A stretch of 64,000 nt of DNA from Haematococcus lacustris. Taxonomy: Eukaryota > Chlorophyta > Chlorophyceae > Chlamydomonadales > Haematococcaceae. The notes beneath the pieces were generated by a model. The model worked only from the letters and a program-made list of their open reading frames with translations. It searched no databases and was not told the origin of the DNA. A program made the position numbers and the translations under genes. How positions within the stretch are numbered: the stretch's first letter is position 1; each line of letters opens with the position of its first letter. The DNA is taken from NCBI GenBank assembly GCA_030144725.1, contig JASKMD010000010.1, forward strand, positions 1,866,347 to 1,930,346, in the 5' to 3' direction. Of this stretch, positions 1-11,046 are shown piece by piece.

Positions 1-763
1 TGCAGGCCTGCCCAACTACTCACCCGCCTACCTGCTTGCCTGCACGCCCGCCCAACTGCTCACCCGCCTACCTGCTTGCCTGCCCAACTGCTCACCCGCC
101 TACCTGCTTGCCTGCACGCCTGCCCAACTACTCACCCGCCTACCTGCTTGCCTGCACGCCTGCCCAACTACTCACCCGCCTACCTGCTTGCCTGCACGCC
201 CGCCCAACTGCTCACCCGCCTACCTGCTTGCCTGCCCAACTGCTCACCCGCCTACCTGCTTGCCTGCACGCCTGCCCAACTACTCACCCGCCTACCTGCT
301 TGCCTGCACGCCTGCCCAACTGCTCACCCGCCTACCTGCTTGCCTGCCCAACTGCTCACCCGCCTACCTGCTTGCCTGCCCAACTACTCACCCGCCTACC
401 TGCTTGCCTGCACGCCTGCCCAACTGCTCACCCGCCTACCTGCTTGCCTGCACGCCCGCCCAACTGCTCACCCGCCTACCTGCTTGCCTGCAGGCCTGCC
501 CAACTACTCACCCGCCTACCTGCTTGCCTGCACGCCCGCCCAACTGCTCACCCGCCTACCTGCTTGCCTGCACGCCCGCCCAACTGCTCACCCGCCTACC
601 TGCTTGCCTGCACGCCCGCCCAACTGCTCACCCGCCTACCTGCTTGCCTGCAGGCCTGCCCAACTACTCACCCGCCTACCTGCTTGCCTGCACGCCCGCC
701 CAACTGCTCACCCGCCTACCTGCTTGCCTGCCCAACTGCTCACCCGCCTGCCTGCCTGCCCGG
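1..763. repeat. 40-bp / 32-bp C-rich minisatellite
   Basis: A tandem array of a 40-bp unit alternates with a 32-bp variant that lacks 8 bp (the CACGCCTG/CACGCCCG segment). Units differ mainly at ACTGCTC versus ACTACTC and at GCACGCC versus GCAGGCC. Neither unit length is a multiple of three and units lack stops, so all plus frames read open as Pro/Ala/Leu/Cys/Thr-rich peptides. I do not treat these as protein. The array runs off the left edge of the window. Confidence 0.95.
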
Positions 764-858
764 CTGACTCCCTACTCCTGCTTGATCACGCAGCCACAAG
801 TCACTGCTCACCCGCCCGCCTGCCTGCCTGCCTGTCCACCTTGCTGTCCAGCACTCAC

Positions 859-3800
859 CCAGCTCCTGGGCACAGCACCAGGTCCATGCCAGCGTGCCCA
901 CACTGTGGGGCTGCTCCTGAGCCCAGCCCGGGCCTGCACCGCCTGCCAGCCGCTCCGCATACCACTGCTGCCCCTCACCAGCCCCCGCCCCAGACGCCCT
1001 CCCTGCTGCTGCTGAACCCCAGGGTGCCAGGCGGGCCAAGCCACCCAGCAGCTGGCTACCCACCCGGGCCCCGCGCCCTCTATGGCTAGCCGGGGCCTGC
1101 TGCCAGGGAGCATGGCTTGCTGCTGGCAGGGCACTGGACAGCCAGCTGGGCAGCAGGCGGTCGGCGGCTTTGCGTACCAGCCAGGCGGAGAGGGCGTGGG
1201 GCAGGGAGGAGGAGGCGGAGGTGGTGTGGGTGTGTGGGGTGGAGCAGTGCTGGGTGATGGAGGCTAGACGGCCTGATGAGAGGGAGGCGGCCAGCAGCGC
1301 CACGCAGTGGGTGGCCACGCCCCACTGTAAGCAGGCGCTGGCAAGGACCTGCAGCAGCGGCAGCAGCAGCATGTGGAAGCAGCAGTTGGGAACAGCATGT
1401 GGATGCAGCGAGTGGATGTAGCAGCAGTAGCAGCAGCAGGTAGAAGCAGCAGCAGCAGCAGCAGCAGAAGGTGAAAGCAACAGCAGACGCAGCAGCAGCA
1501 GGCGGCAAGGCCCGGCCCCATCACTTGACAGAGCTTGAGGTGGAGCAGCAGGGGCAGGGCCAGAGGCGGGGTTGAGGCCTGAAGAGGCGTGATGCTACCC
1601 ACAGCCTGGCTAGGGTGACCAAGGGTTGCCTGGCAGGTGGGCAGTGTCAGGTAAGGCGGTTAGGTAGAGGCAGGGTAGGGTCAAGGAGGAGGGTGGGGGC
1701 AGGGAGGTGCAGGCAAGGGGATGAGGGCTCAAACAGCGAAGTCATTTCAGAGCTCCTGGGCCCAGCCCACCCCACCCCACCCCGCCTGCTCACCTGCCCC
1801 TCAGCCAGCTGCTGCCTGTACAGCAGGCGTTGTAGGCCCTGCCCCAACTGCTCCACCGCCTGTGCGCCCTGCCCTATCCTCTGCCCCAGCTCTTGCACCG
1901 CAGCCACCCCGCTGCCCACTGCTGCGGCCACCTCCCTGCTGCACCTGGGGTCAGGGGAGCAGGAGCAGGGGAGGAGGGGAGCAGCCCCGGACAAGCAAGA
2001 GTTGGCAGGCTGCTGACTGGGCCAATCATGATTCATATGACACGCATGGCATGAGGCCTGTCTCAGGACGTGAGAGATTCAACTGCTATGTGGGAGGCAG
2101 CTGGAGGCAGTTGCCTGACCATCCCCTGCCACTATTCCTAATACACTGCACTGTCATCAACCATGCATCCGTCTTGTCCTACATCACACTATCACACTAG
2201 TATCACACTCTTGTCTCACTACAGTGCTAGTGCCCACACCCACACACACCTTGCCAGAGGCTCCCCACACGCCTTGACTAGCTGAGCCAGAGCAGCAGGG
2301 TCGCACTGGATCTCCATGGCCAGCCGCAGCCCAGGAGGGGCGGGTGGTGGGCCAGGGGCGGGCACCAGGGCTAGGCCCTGATTCGGCACCAGCAGCTGCA
2401 GCGGCTGGTGTGCTGGCTGGTCCTGACTCCTTGCCAACAGCTGGTGTGCAGGCTGGTGGTGTGCAGGCTGGAGCTGTGGCTGGGCTGGGCGAAGCAGCTG
2501 CTCAGCAGGCTGCGGTGGCACCTGGGCAGGTTGCAAAGATGCTGGCTGACATGGCTGTGTCTGAGTGCTGTCGCTTGCGTGCTGTGCCTGCATGGAGGTG
2601 CATGGAGGTGCTGACAAAGGATACCCATGCCAGGGCTGGGATTGCCCGCAACAGGGGTCGTGTCCCAGCTCTTGAGTAGCAGTTGAGCTGTCCCCAGCTG
2701 CATGGGGCTGGTGAGAAGACTGGTTCACCGGTTCACTGACGCTACAGGAGGACATTGGTTCGAGTCCCAGCCCCGCTCTATCTTTGTCACGAGTCCCAGC
2801 CCCAGCTTTACTGCTGACTTGGGTGTCACTCTCTGCTTGCCCGCCTTGCTGCTGCTGCGCCAGTCTGTGCGGTGCAGTAGTAAACAGGAGTTCAGGAGCT
2901 GGGTGGCTCGAGGCTGCATGCTGGCAGCGGTGTTGGCTTGATGCAAGCTGCTGAGAGCTGAGTTGACTATCTGAGTAAGAGCGGCTAGGTAACGACGTCA
3001 GCCAAGGCTGAGGTTGAGATTGGGAGAAAGGGTGTGAGTGAGAGCGGGAGTAAGAGTGAGGCTGGGAGTAACAGAAGGTGAGAGCGGCTGCTGGCTTCAG
3101 CTGCGGTGCTGGCTGCGCCATGCTGCTGGGTTGCCGCAAAGTGCATCGCAAGCTGGACTCCTCCAAAACCACCGCTGGCACACCCATAGAGCTGTGAAGA
3201 TCAGATGTGGCTTGGTTTGTCGCACCTGGCTGGCTGGCTTTACAAGCCTCTGGCAGCTGTTGGCAGAATCCAGATTGTGGGCAAGTGGTGGTCCCTGCCT
3301 CATCACCTGCTGTGTAAGCCACTGTCATGGCTGTTGGGCTGCTGCTGCTGCTGCACTGTTGCGAATCCTTATCTGGCATGGCGTGCTCCTGGTTGGCCAC
3401 TCCTGATGCTGACGAGCCTGGCGCAGCTGAGCTGGCAGGAGGTGCTGGCGCAGGCTGCAGCTTGGAGGATGTGTGGCCTGGGTCGGATCTAAGGGAAGCT
3501 GCCAGCTCAGCCACCTGCCAGCCCAGCCACATGCCGACCAGGAGTACAGCCAAGTGGCTCCACAAGACGAAGGAGCCAAAGGGTTTTGGCATGCAAGAGA
3601 CAGAGAGGGATGGAGCTTGGTTAACATCATGTGTTGCTGCTTGTTCTACTGGTGCTGCTGCTGCTGATGCAATTGCCACTGGTGCTTCAGCTGCTGTTGC
3701 TGTCGGTGTTGAGTCAGGAATGGGAGGCTCTGCGACAGTGCTCTCCACTGCTGCAGTCAGCACAGCCTTGCAGGCGAATGCATCAGCATCTCTAGGGGTG

Positions 3801-4069
3801 GTGATGGGCAGTTCAAGTTTTGGAGGCGTGCCCGGCTGATTAGGGATATCTGGTAAGCTGGCTGGTAAGCTGGCTGGTAAGCTGGCGACAGGTACCCCTC
3901 GCCATTGACCTTGACGCCAAGTTGTCGCGATGTGTTGTAGCCTGGCAGCGTCGTGCTGTCGCGCAGCAGCCCAACTGCGCGGGTCAGGGGCCAAGCTGGC
4001 GCTGACTAGGCAGCAGGCAAACTGCACAGCGGCGAACAAAGCTAAGCCCAGTAAGGCACAGCGGCGCAT
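859..4069 (-). CDS. Single-pass membrane protein, three exons, 3' end uncertain
   Basis: Exon 1 is 4069-2250, exon 2 is 1944-1794 and exon 3 is 1348 to about 859. Junctions read AAG|GTGTGT to CCCAG, CAG|GTGAGC to TGCAG, and G|GTGAGT after exon 3, and the phases match (2 to 2, 0 to 0). The protein starts with a signal peptide (MRRCALLGLALFAAVQFACC, residues 1-20, cleavage after about residue 24). A Pro/Ala linker carries three ASLP repeats, and one membrane segment spans about residues 167-189 (VLWSHLAVLLVGMWLGWQVA). A long Ser/Gln/His/Pro-rich tail follows, ending in a helical heptad-like stretch across the exon 1/2 junction. This suggests a type I membrane protein with a disordered tail. I recognise no family. 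Exon 3 is less certain because it runs into GC-rich low-complexity DNA. Further exons may lie in or beyond the left satellite. Confidence 0.55.
1350..1505. repeat. CAG-rich microsatellite in an intron
   Basis: Imperfect (CAG)n/(GCA)n tracts interrupted by TGTGGAA, TAGCAG and AGAAGG segments. On the minus strand this is a CTG-rich tract that ends directly at the exon 3 acceptor (CTGCTGCAG at 1349) of the membrane-protein gene. It therefore sits in its second intron and may serve as the pyrimidine-rich 3' end. Confidence 0.75.
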
Positions 4070-4353
4070 CCTGTCTTGGCCAGGCTTTCACATCGTGCGA
4101 CCAAGTCAAATGAAATCATGTTTTCAAGTGGGCACATTCACTGCCCTATGTTGCCTTGCACTGCTGTTTGTTGCCCAGCACCGCAGCGATGTCATTGGTG
4201 CTAGCATCATACAAAACCAGACACTGGTTGATTGTGTGTTCTGCAATGTGCTGATGGCGTCGTTGAGAGGTGAGGTGGCTGCACCCAGCGGGGTGGTGGT
4301 AACCCATGCCCACTACCTACCCTACCCTCTATTTAGTGCTGTTGTGCCACGAT

Positions 4354-4637
4354 CACCGGGGGCAGGGGGCAGGGGGCAGGGGGCAGGGGGCAGGGGGCAG
4401 GGGGCAGGGGGCAGGGGGCAGGGGGCAGGGGGCAGGGGGCAGGGGGCAGGGGGCAGGGGGCAGGGGGCAGGGGGCAGGGGGCAGGGGGCAGGGGGCAGGG
4501 GGCAGGGGGCAGGGGGCAGGGGGCAGGGGGCAGGGGGCAGGGGGCAGGGGGCAGGGGGCAGGGGGCAGGGGGCAGGGGGCAGGGGGCAGGGGGCAGGGGG
4601 GCAGGGGGCAGGGATCAGGGGGCAGGGGGCAGGGGGG
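4354..4637. repeat. Heptanucleotide G-rich repeat (GGGGGCA)n
   Basis: About 40 near-perfect copies of a 7-bp unit, with small interruptions near 4595-4630 (an extra G, GGATCA). The G-runs lie on the plus strand. It lies about 280 bp upstream of the start codon of the minus-strand membrane-protein gene. Seven is not a multiple of three, so long Gly/Gln/Ala frames appear on plus and Pro/Cys/Leu frames on minus. These are repeat artefacts. Confidence 0.95.
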
Positions 4638-4639
4638 CA

Positions 4640-5581
4640 CATCTCCTGACAGCGCCTGAACCCTACAACTTCCTCCCGCTGCCCCAGGACCCCAGCAAAA
4701 CATGGTATGATAGACAGGCTGCCCTCATGACAGCGAAATGAAACGCTGCCCCTGACCCTGCCCCTGTTTACATCATGTTTTACATAGTGTGCAACCCTCC
4801 GGGCTCGTTCCCCACTTGACTCCTCCCCCACGGGACTCTAGAACAGAACAGAAGCTCAGCTTGAGGAGAAAAGAACCCACAGGATCCCACACCTTGTCAC
4901 ACGCACACTGACACCTGGACACGCACACTGACACGGTGAAAGCCAGCCAGGCACATTAAGGCATGCGCATGAAGAACATGCAGTAGGCCATCAAAGAGGT
5001 CCTCGATGCTAGATTGCATGACCATGGCTAGGCTGGACTGGACTGGGGTGACCAGGTGAGGTGATGGTGGGGCTGGAAGGGGGTGTAGGAACTGCGAGAT
5101 GGTGGTGGTGGTAGGCACATGGTGCAGGGCAGGGTTAGGCAAGGGTTAGGCAAGGCCAAGCAATGCTGATCCTGCCTAGTGGGGAGGGGCGCTGTCACAC
5201 AGGTACGGCATGCCACGAGAATCGTTTTCTACAGCGGCGACTGTCCCTGACTATTCCAAGATGTTAGTAAGCTAGGTTGGTTGCGGCGGACCGCTGAGCA
5301 AAACATGCATGGATGCCAAGAACCAGCGCTCAACTCGTTTGCCCCAGCTACCGTGCAGCTACCGTGCAGCCGCTCCTCACACCCCTCACACTCCCGCATT
5401 TCTTCCTTAGTTCGCCCCTATCCCACAGCTTATCAAGACCTGCCAAGACTCCGCTACCAGGCAAAGACATCCGCGCAAGCAAGTGCTCTCGCCGCACCAG
5501 CCTTCCAGTCGGCAGCGACTGTTTTGCGTGGTCAAGCGGATACGCTAGCCGAGGTCGCAAGCGCTTGTGGAGTCTGCAGGC
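4640..5581. other. Intergenic region and 5' flank of secreted-protein gene A
   Basis: No convincing coding exon was seen. The last about 280 bp (from about 5300) is clearly related to 10780-11046 in front of copy B, including the segments CGCCCCTATCCCACAG and ACATCCGCGCAAG. The duplication therefore carried the promoter and 5' leader as well as the coding exons. Confidence 0.6.
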
Positions 5582-6811
5582 ATGGAGCGCGGCCTGAGAT
5601 GTGCAGCTATGTCCTCGCTGCTAGCACTGGTGGTCCTCCTGCTGCCGACCCCTGGCCAGGCCCAAGCTGGCCTAGCTCCAGGTGATCCCTCATCACATAT
5701 GCAGGCACCCACCAGCTTTACAGACAGCTGTGCGTGCTGCCAAGAGACTCACAGTTTAGAAGCCACACAGGGCATGCCGGCTACTGCTGTCAGGCCAGCA
5801 ACTGTTGCCTTGAGCCACAATGGCAGGACTGACTGCAGTGGCCAGCACCGTGGACAGCCTGTGCAGCCCATACTGCCAGTCTCCCCGACTGTAGAGCGCG
5901 GTCCCCCATCCGGTGCATGATGCTGCCTGCCCCTCCTCCTCCTCACCGTTACATGGCATTCACCAGTGTGCTGCAACACACGAGCATAGACACAGACCCT
6001 ACCGGTCATGTTAAGGCGCACTTGAGGTGAACACGCCTCCCATCTTTGGTATGGCACATGCCCCACCACTCCTGGCCTGCCTTTCCTGCCCCTGCAGGTG
6101 GGATGATCAATGCAGTTGACTGTGACTTTCTTAAACCCGGCGACTGCTTGGATTACGAGATTTGGCAGAAATGCATCAAGGAGTGTGTCCTATGGCCAGA
6201 TATACCAGAGAAAGGTGGGCTTATATCACCATGCGGCGGGTGCACGGTTTTGTCCATCCAGCTCGTTGCTGTGTTACGACGGGCCATGCCACACAGCCGT
6301 GCAGGCAGCATGCACTTAGGTGCAGACTTGATCACCCTGCAGCTGCACCAGGCCAGTAGGGGTGTGGTGACAGGCTGGACACTGGCTGCTCGCTGCCTTC
6401 AACTGCATTCCCAGCCATAGCTGACTGCAACCCATGCTCCTGAGCAGCCTCGCTGGCTGGCTGGCTGAGAGATGTGAAACTGAGCATCCTCGCTGATTGC
6501 CTGGCTGTCTGGCTGCAGAGCGCAAGTCTCGCAAGCAAAGCGCATCTCCTGGTGTTGACCCTAGTACACCACAACGAGCCACAACCTCCATCGCAGCTGA
6601 GGCTAAGCAAGTACAAAAAAGGGTGGAGGAGTTGACCAAGGTGCCCGCGCTGACTCCAGTGACGGGGTTGCCAGTCAAGACACCCTCTGTTGGACCCTCC
6701 CTCAGCGGGACTGTCAACCCAGTATCGATCCCCAGACTGCCAGCTGGGTCTGGCACTTCAGTAAAGATACCCAAGGTGCCTGGAGGGGTACGCTTCCCTG
6801 GCCGTAGGTAA
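5582..6811 (+). CDS. Small secreted Cys-patterned protein, copy A (three exons)
   Basis: Exons are 5582-5912, 6098-6214 and 6519-6811. The introns start GTGCAT and GTGGGC and end CTGCAG, and all junctions are phase 1, giving 246 codons plus a stop. The N-terminus is a clear signal peptide (MERGLRCAAMSSLLALVVLL, residues 1-20, then PTPGQAQA). The middle exon is symmetric (117 bp) and carries C-x7-C-x8-C-x3-C (VDCDFLKPGDCLDYEIWQKC, then IKEC). The last exon is basic, then Thr/Pro/Val/Gly-rich, ending in RFPGRR. The product is probably secreted or in the cell wall; no function is assigned. The Cys spacing is faintly like the outer part of an ShK-type domain but lacks the inner pair, so I do not call one. 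The start is the ATG that opens the signal peptide. Confidence 0.65.
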
Positions 6812-7236
6812 AGAGTAGGGGTAGCGGGTAGGGGAAAGGGGTAGCGTTAGCCCATGGGTGAGGAGTGGTGGTGTGTGGTGGGCCTCGCAGTGCTTGGCCG
6901 CTGCTCGATTACTCATGCTTGAACCGGCTGCGTAGCGCTTTGTCATTGCATTGTTTTGAGGTAGGTATGCCTGCTTGCTTGTTGCATTTCAGTCTCAGTA
7001 CTGGCATGCATTGGTGGCTTCAGCTGGCTCTAGGCGTCAGTCAATCGTAGAAACTAGAACACAGCGAATGGGGCACAGTAGCTGCGTGAACACCTGTTTA
7101 TTTGTGAGTAGCGGCGTAGATGAGTAAGTAGAATTGAGTAGTACACGAGCTATGATGTGATTCTGTGTGGAGCGGGCGCAGCTGACTGAACGCATGGCTG
7201 TGAGTGTTGTTTCCTGCCAATCATTGGGGTCAGCTG

Positions 7237-7241
7237 TGTAA
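7237..7241 (+). terminator. TGTAA poly(A) signal, copy A
   Basis: TGTAA, the usual volvocalean polyadenylation signal, lies 426 bp after the stop of secreted gene A and is conserved at the matching place in copy B (13198-13202). A second TGTAA occurs near 7315 and is also conserved (near 13559). Confidence 0.45.
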
Positions 7242-7384
7242 CCAGTAGCCCACCATGCTTGCCGTTGGGAGATGTGATGATGCGGGTCGGTGACGTTGAT
7301 GATGTGGGCTGGTGTGTAACAGAAGCTACACATAAAAGGTGCATCATGGTGAAGGGAATCTGCTTTTCAGAGGCAGAGCTGCTT

Positions 7385-7986
7385 GCGCACCATGCTGGAT
7401 GCAAAGACATGGCATGCGGACTGACACTGCCTGACAGGTGCATTGGCAGAGGATATGAAAGCAGCACACATGTGTGGCACGTGACAAGCGTGAGAGAGTA
7501 CTTCGTCCATGCACGTCCCCTGCCCCTTCCTGACATGCTCATGCACGTGGGTATCCCCTTGCCTAGTAGTCAGGACCGCCATTACATTATTGGACACATG
7601 TTGCCACGGCTTGCATGTTGTCGCCCCAGCCCCAGCCCCAGCCTCAGGCGACCCCAACTTTCAAAAAATGGCTGGAAATGATCGGAAACCGACCCCTGGT
7701 AATCAAAACGACGCCGCGTCTCAGCCACGTGGTACCTATTTATAATTCGCACATCCCTGGATAGAGGACTCTGTCAGCTATGCGGTGCAGCTTGTAACAT
7801 TAAATATTGTGCAGTGTGCTGAGTGCTAAGGCGGCTCAAATCTTGACATTCAAATGCATGGCAGTTTTGCTCATGCGGGCCTCGCCGCGACCGACCGCCG
7901 CGACCGACGTGGCTCAGTAGCCTCTGCAAACAGTCAGGGACAGTCGCCGCAGTCAAAACAATGCACATGGCACGCCAAACCGATAC
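7385..7986. other. Non-coding, present only in the first tandem unit
   Basis: Homology to the second unit ends near 7385 (matching about 13610). This stretch contains a short CCCCAG run near 7622-7650 and nothing I can call as a gene. It begins the about 1.7 kb that unit 2 lacks. Confidence 0.4.
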
Positions 7987-8231
7987 CTGTGTGCTGCCTG
8001 TAGGTGCTGGTGCTTCTCCTCAAGGTCGTGCATTTTGGCAGCAAGGACCTCCTCAATAGCTTCATGCAATTCAGCCTCAGTCATCAGCAGCTCATTCTCT
8101 GCCTGCACCTCCTTTGCAATAGCCTCAGCCTTCCTTGCTGTGGCTTTCAAGCCATTGGGACTGTGTAGATACGCAGCCCTAGGTGATTTCAATTGGGCTT
8201 CATATTGAGCCTGCCGCAGGCTGCGGCCCAT
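7987..8231 (-). CDS. Coiled-coil exon
   Basis: From ATG at 8231 an open frame of about 81 codons ends at a good donor (CACAG|GTATCG, after 7987). The peptide begins MGRSLRQAQYEAQLKSPRAA and continues as a charged, Glu/Ala/Lys/Leu-rich helix (for example AKEVQAENELLMTEAELHEA), typical of a coiled coil. A downstream exon could not be identified, so this may be a fragment. It lies in the block missing from the second tandem unit. Confidence 0.4.
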
Positions 8232-8530
8232 AGGGTAGCGAGGGTAGTGGTAGGGGGGGGGAGGGGGGGCTGGTGCTGGGAGGGGGTGGGAGGGGGTAGG
8301 AGGGCGGGGCTGGGGGTGGGAGGTGGAAAGGTGGGGGTGGGGCTTAATAGGGGGTGAGGCTTGATAGGATAGGGAGGGCGGGGCTAGGGCTGCGAGGGGG
8401 TGGGAGGGGGTGGGAGGGTGGGGCTGGGGCTGGGAGGGGGTGGGAATGCGGGCTGGGGGTGGGAGGGGTGGGGAAGGCGGGGCTGGGGCTGGGAGGGGGC
8501 TGGGAGGGAGCAGGTTCCGGGCGGTCGGGG
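8232..8530. repeat. G-rich degenerate repeat
   Basis: An irregular GGGAGGGGGTGGGAGG / GGCTGGGGCTGGGA repeat, strongly G-skewed on plus. It lies immediately upstream of the minus-strand coiled-coil exon. Confidence 0.7.
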
Positions 8531-8772
8531 TGGGCTAGTCATTACTGCAAGGCAAAGTTGAGTCACGCCAAAGTCATTTCCAACCGGCCTGGTCGATGAA
8601 ATGCAGTGCTTTCTTCTCCAGCAGCTGCTTTGTTGAGTAATGAACAAAGTTGACACTCGAAGTTTTGCAAAGTCAGAGTGGTCAGCTCACAAAATGCTGC
8701 GATTTGTGCAAGGGGGTCCCTTTTTCTGTGTGGCTGGCCAGAGAGAGACGCACCTTTGTCGCGTTTGCAGCA

Positions 8773-9518
8773 ATGTCGAGTGTCAACTCGCCCGACGATG
8801 GTCTTCCGACGCCGCCTGTACCAATGAAAGGTTCGCGGAGCGAGCCTGGCGGGCTGAAATGTGATTGTACTACTGGCTCGATGCCAGGCGCAGTTCACTT
8901 GTTGATGCTGCTACATACCACTAGTACGATTGATGGTGAGCAGCTGAGGTGTGTCCGTGATCGCTTGCGCCGGCATGGCCTCAAACACTTGAACTAACGC
9001 GCCGCTTGCCAGTAGATGCGCAACAATTCGCAGCTGCCAATGTTACAAACGCTATCGAAAACGGTGCAGTATTGAGTGAGTATTTGCATGAAGATTACCA
9101 ACCCCATGTTGGGACATCCAGCCCCAGCCCCAGCCCCAGCCCCAGCCCCAGCCCCAGCCCCAGCCCCAGCCCCAGCCCCAGCCCCAGCCCCAGCCCCAGC
9201 CCCAGCCCCAGCCCCAGCCCCAGCCCCAGCCCCAGCCCCAGCCCCAGCCCCAGCCCCAGCCCCAGCCCCAGCCCCAGCCCCAGCCCCAGCCCCAGCCCCA
9301 GCCCCAGCCCCAGCCCCAGCCCCAGCCCCAGCCCCAGCCCCAGCCCCAGCCCCAGCCCCAGCCCCAGCCCCAGCCCCAGCCCCAGCCCCAGCCCCAGCCC
9401 CAGCCCCAGCCCCAGCCCCAGCCCCAGCCCCAGCCCCAGCCCCAGCCCCAGCCCCAGCCCCAGCCCCAGCCCCAGCCCCAGCCCCAGCCCCAGCCCCAGC
9501 CCCAGCCCCACTGGTTAG
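8773..9518 (+). CDS. Possible two-exon Ser-Pro repeat protein
   Basis: Candidate exon 1 is 8773-8935 (starts MSSVNSPDDGLPTPPVPMKG, donor GATG|GTGAGC). Candidate exon 2 is 9013-9518 (acceptor TTGCCAG), with matching phase 1, joining to read IDVDAQQFAAANVTNAIENG and then about 66 Ser-Pro dipeptides encoded by the AGCCCC hexamer. (SP)n modules occur in algal wall glycoproteins, but any frame of this hexamer is open, so the repeat is weak evidence. There is no signal peptide. The intron would be 77 bp. Speculative. Confidence 0.25.
9118..9512. repeat. Hexanucleotide repeat (CCCCAG)n
   Basis: About 66 perfect copies of CCCCAG with no interruption. It occupies the same relative place as the (CCCCTG)n array at 13689-14256 in the second tandem unit. 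Both lie directly before the shared module, so the hexamer expanded independently and one base differs between units. Confidence 0.97.
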
Positions 9519-9524
9519 GTGTAC

Positions 9525-9900
9525 AGTGGAGTCACGGCGCTCGTCACAGGACACATGGCAAACAAATGCGCACGGCCAACGCGGCTGGCATCGCAAACTA
9601 TGCGCTTTCACACCATTGACCTCACGCACACAGGTGCAAAGTCCGCACTGCTGCACCGAGCGCGCGACTTGCACGACCCGTGGCGCTGCAAAAGCCTCAT
9701 CAACAGCAACAAGTGCACGCTGGCATGGGTGGCGCAGCGCGAGAACCGTGAACTCCCAGCCTCAGCGCCTTGCCGAGGGCGAGGACACGAACACAACTGC
9801 CTAGACTCGAACACCGCCATCAGCAGTACCACCAGCTCTTGTGCGACACTATTGTCCGCAGACCGCAGCAATACCAACCACAACGCGGCTTCACTCTGGT
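9525..9900 (+). other. Duplicated coding-like module, copy 1
   Basis: This stretch is over 90% identical by eye to 14365-14740. The plus frame reads YSGVTALVTGHMANKCARPT through WRCKSLINSNKCTLAWVAQR to a stop near 9902. The minus frame is also open in both copies, so strand and coding status are unresolved. In copy 2 the same frame runs on without a stop into GLYAT-I. Confidence 0.4.
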
Positions 9901-11046
9901 AACGGTTGGGGCATGAATCGCGCGATTCATCGTGAATCGCGCGATTTTGAGCGGTTTGGAGCGATTCATCAACCGCCTCTTCAGTGTCGGCTGCAGCGGC
10001 CTCGATGCGCTCGTTGGAATCAGCAAATCACGCTTGTTCTAGCCATACCCTCGCAAGCAACAGCGATGGCCGGCCAACCGCTGGCATGGATGCATGGCTG
10101 CTAGGAAACTGGAGCAGCGGGCCGGAGCGGACCAGACCGAGAGACTAGCAAATGTTATTACAACACATACCATGATGCACCCGATTGTTGTAGCACAACT
10201 AAACTGAGTCAAGTACCCTTTTAACCTATGTTGACACAACACCCTGCTTTAGAAAGTCTTCATGCACCCTCGCCTTGCTGCCCGACGACCCGGTTGCTAG
10301 AGGAGTTCAAGAGGTACACGAACGTTGGGCTTGGAGGTGGTGGTATTAACTGGAGGGGATGGGTGATGTGCCCATAGCCAGCTGTTTCATTCGTTCATGG
10401 ATTGCTTCTGCATGCAAAGTCAACAAACATTGTTAAAATCTTGTCTCGACGTTGCCTTTCTCCCCTCCTCCCAGCTGGCGGCAGCTGACAGTCGAGCAAG
10501 CAAGCTCCACCTATCATTGAATCATAATGCATTGTTCAGTCGTGTACTCCGTTGGGTCAGGAACTTCGTAACTATGTAATGAGACACTTTGCACCGCGTA
10601 GCTAACACAGTCCGATACACGGTGATGCGCAGTGTTGCAGTTGTCCAGCTTCTGAGTGACTCCAAGTGGTGGGAGGTATTCAGCGTGGTGACAGGCAAAC
10701 CTCGGCACCCTCGTCTGGTGTCGCGTCTGTCCTACGCTCGTTTGCACCCTTGCCCCTGCCTCAGATCGTTGGGCTCCCGAATGTTGTGCTCTACGGTTTG
10801 ATGCACCGCTCGTTTCGCCCCAGCTACCGCGCACCCGCCGCTCACACTCCTAACACTCCCGTATCTTTTGCTTCAATCGCCCCTATCCCACAGTTTATCA
10901 AGATTTACCAAGACTCCGCTACCGGTCAAGGACATCCGCGCAAGGAAGTACTCTCGTCGCACCAGCATTCCAGTCAGCAGCTACTGTTTCGCGTGGTCAA
11001 GCGGGTAAGCGAGCCAAGGTCGCAAGCGCTTGTGGAGTCTGCAGGC
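9901..11046. other. Intergenic, with CGCG-centred palindromes
   Basis: 9913-9930 is a perfect 18-bp palindrome (ATGAATCGCGCGATTCAT), followed at 9935-9946 by AATCGCGCGATT. The rest shows no gene. From about 10780 it matches the 5' flank of secreted gene A. Confidence 0.5.

Noticed and set aside
740..1480. Other minus frames overlapping exon 3 of the first gene
   Set aside because: They are out of phase with exons 1 and 2; only the frame entering at 1348 in phase 0 is kept.
2715..2785. tRNA-like text (GGTTCGAGTCCCAG)
   Set aside because: Box B-like motif only; there is no cloverleaf, and it lies within the open minus-strand exon of the membrane-protein gene.
9076..9804. Ala-Pro, Ser-Pro and Gly-Ala frames over the hexamer at 9.1-9.5 kb
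   Set aside because: All six frames are open in CCCCAG repeats. Only the Ser-Pro frame has any splice-compatible upstream exon, and it is listed at low confidence.
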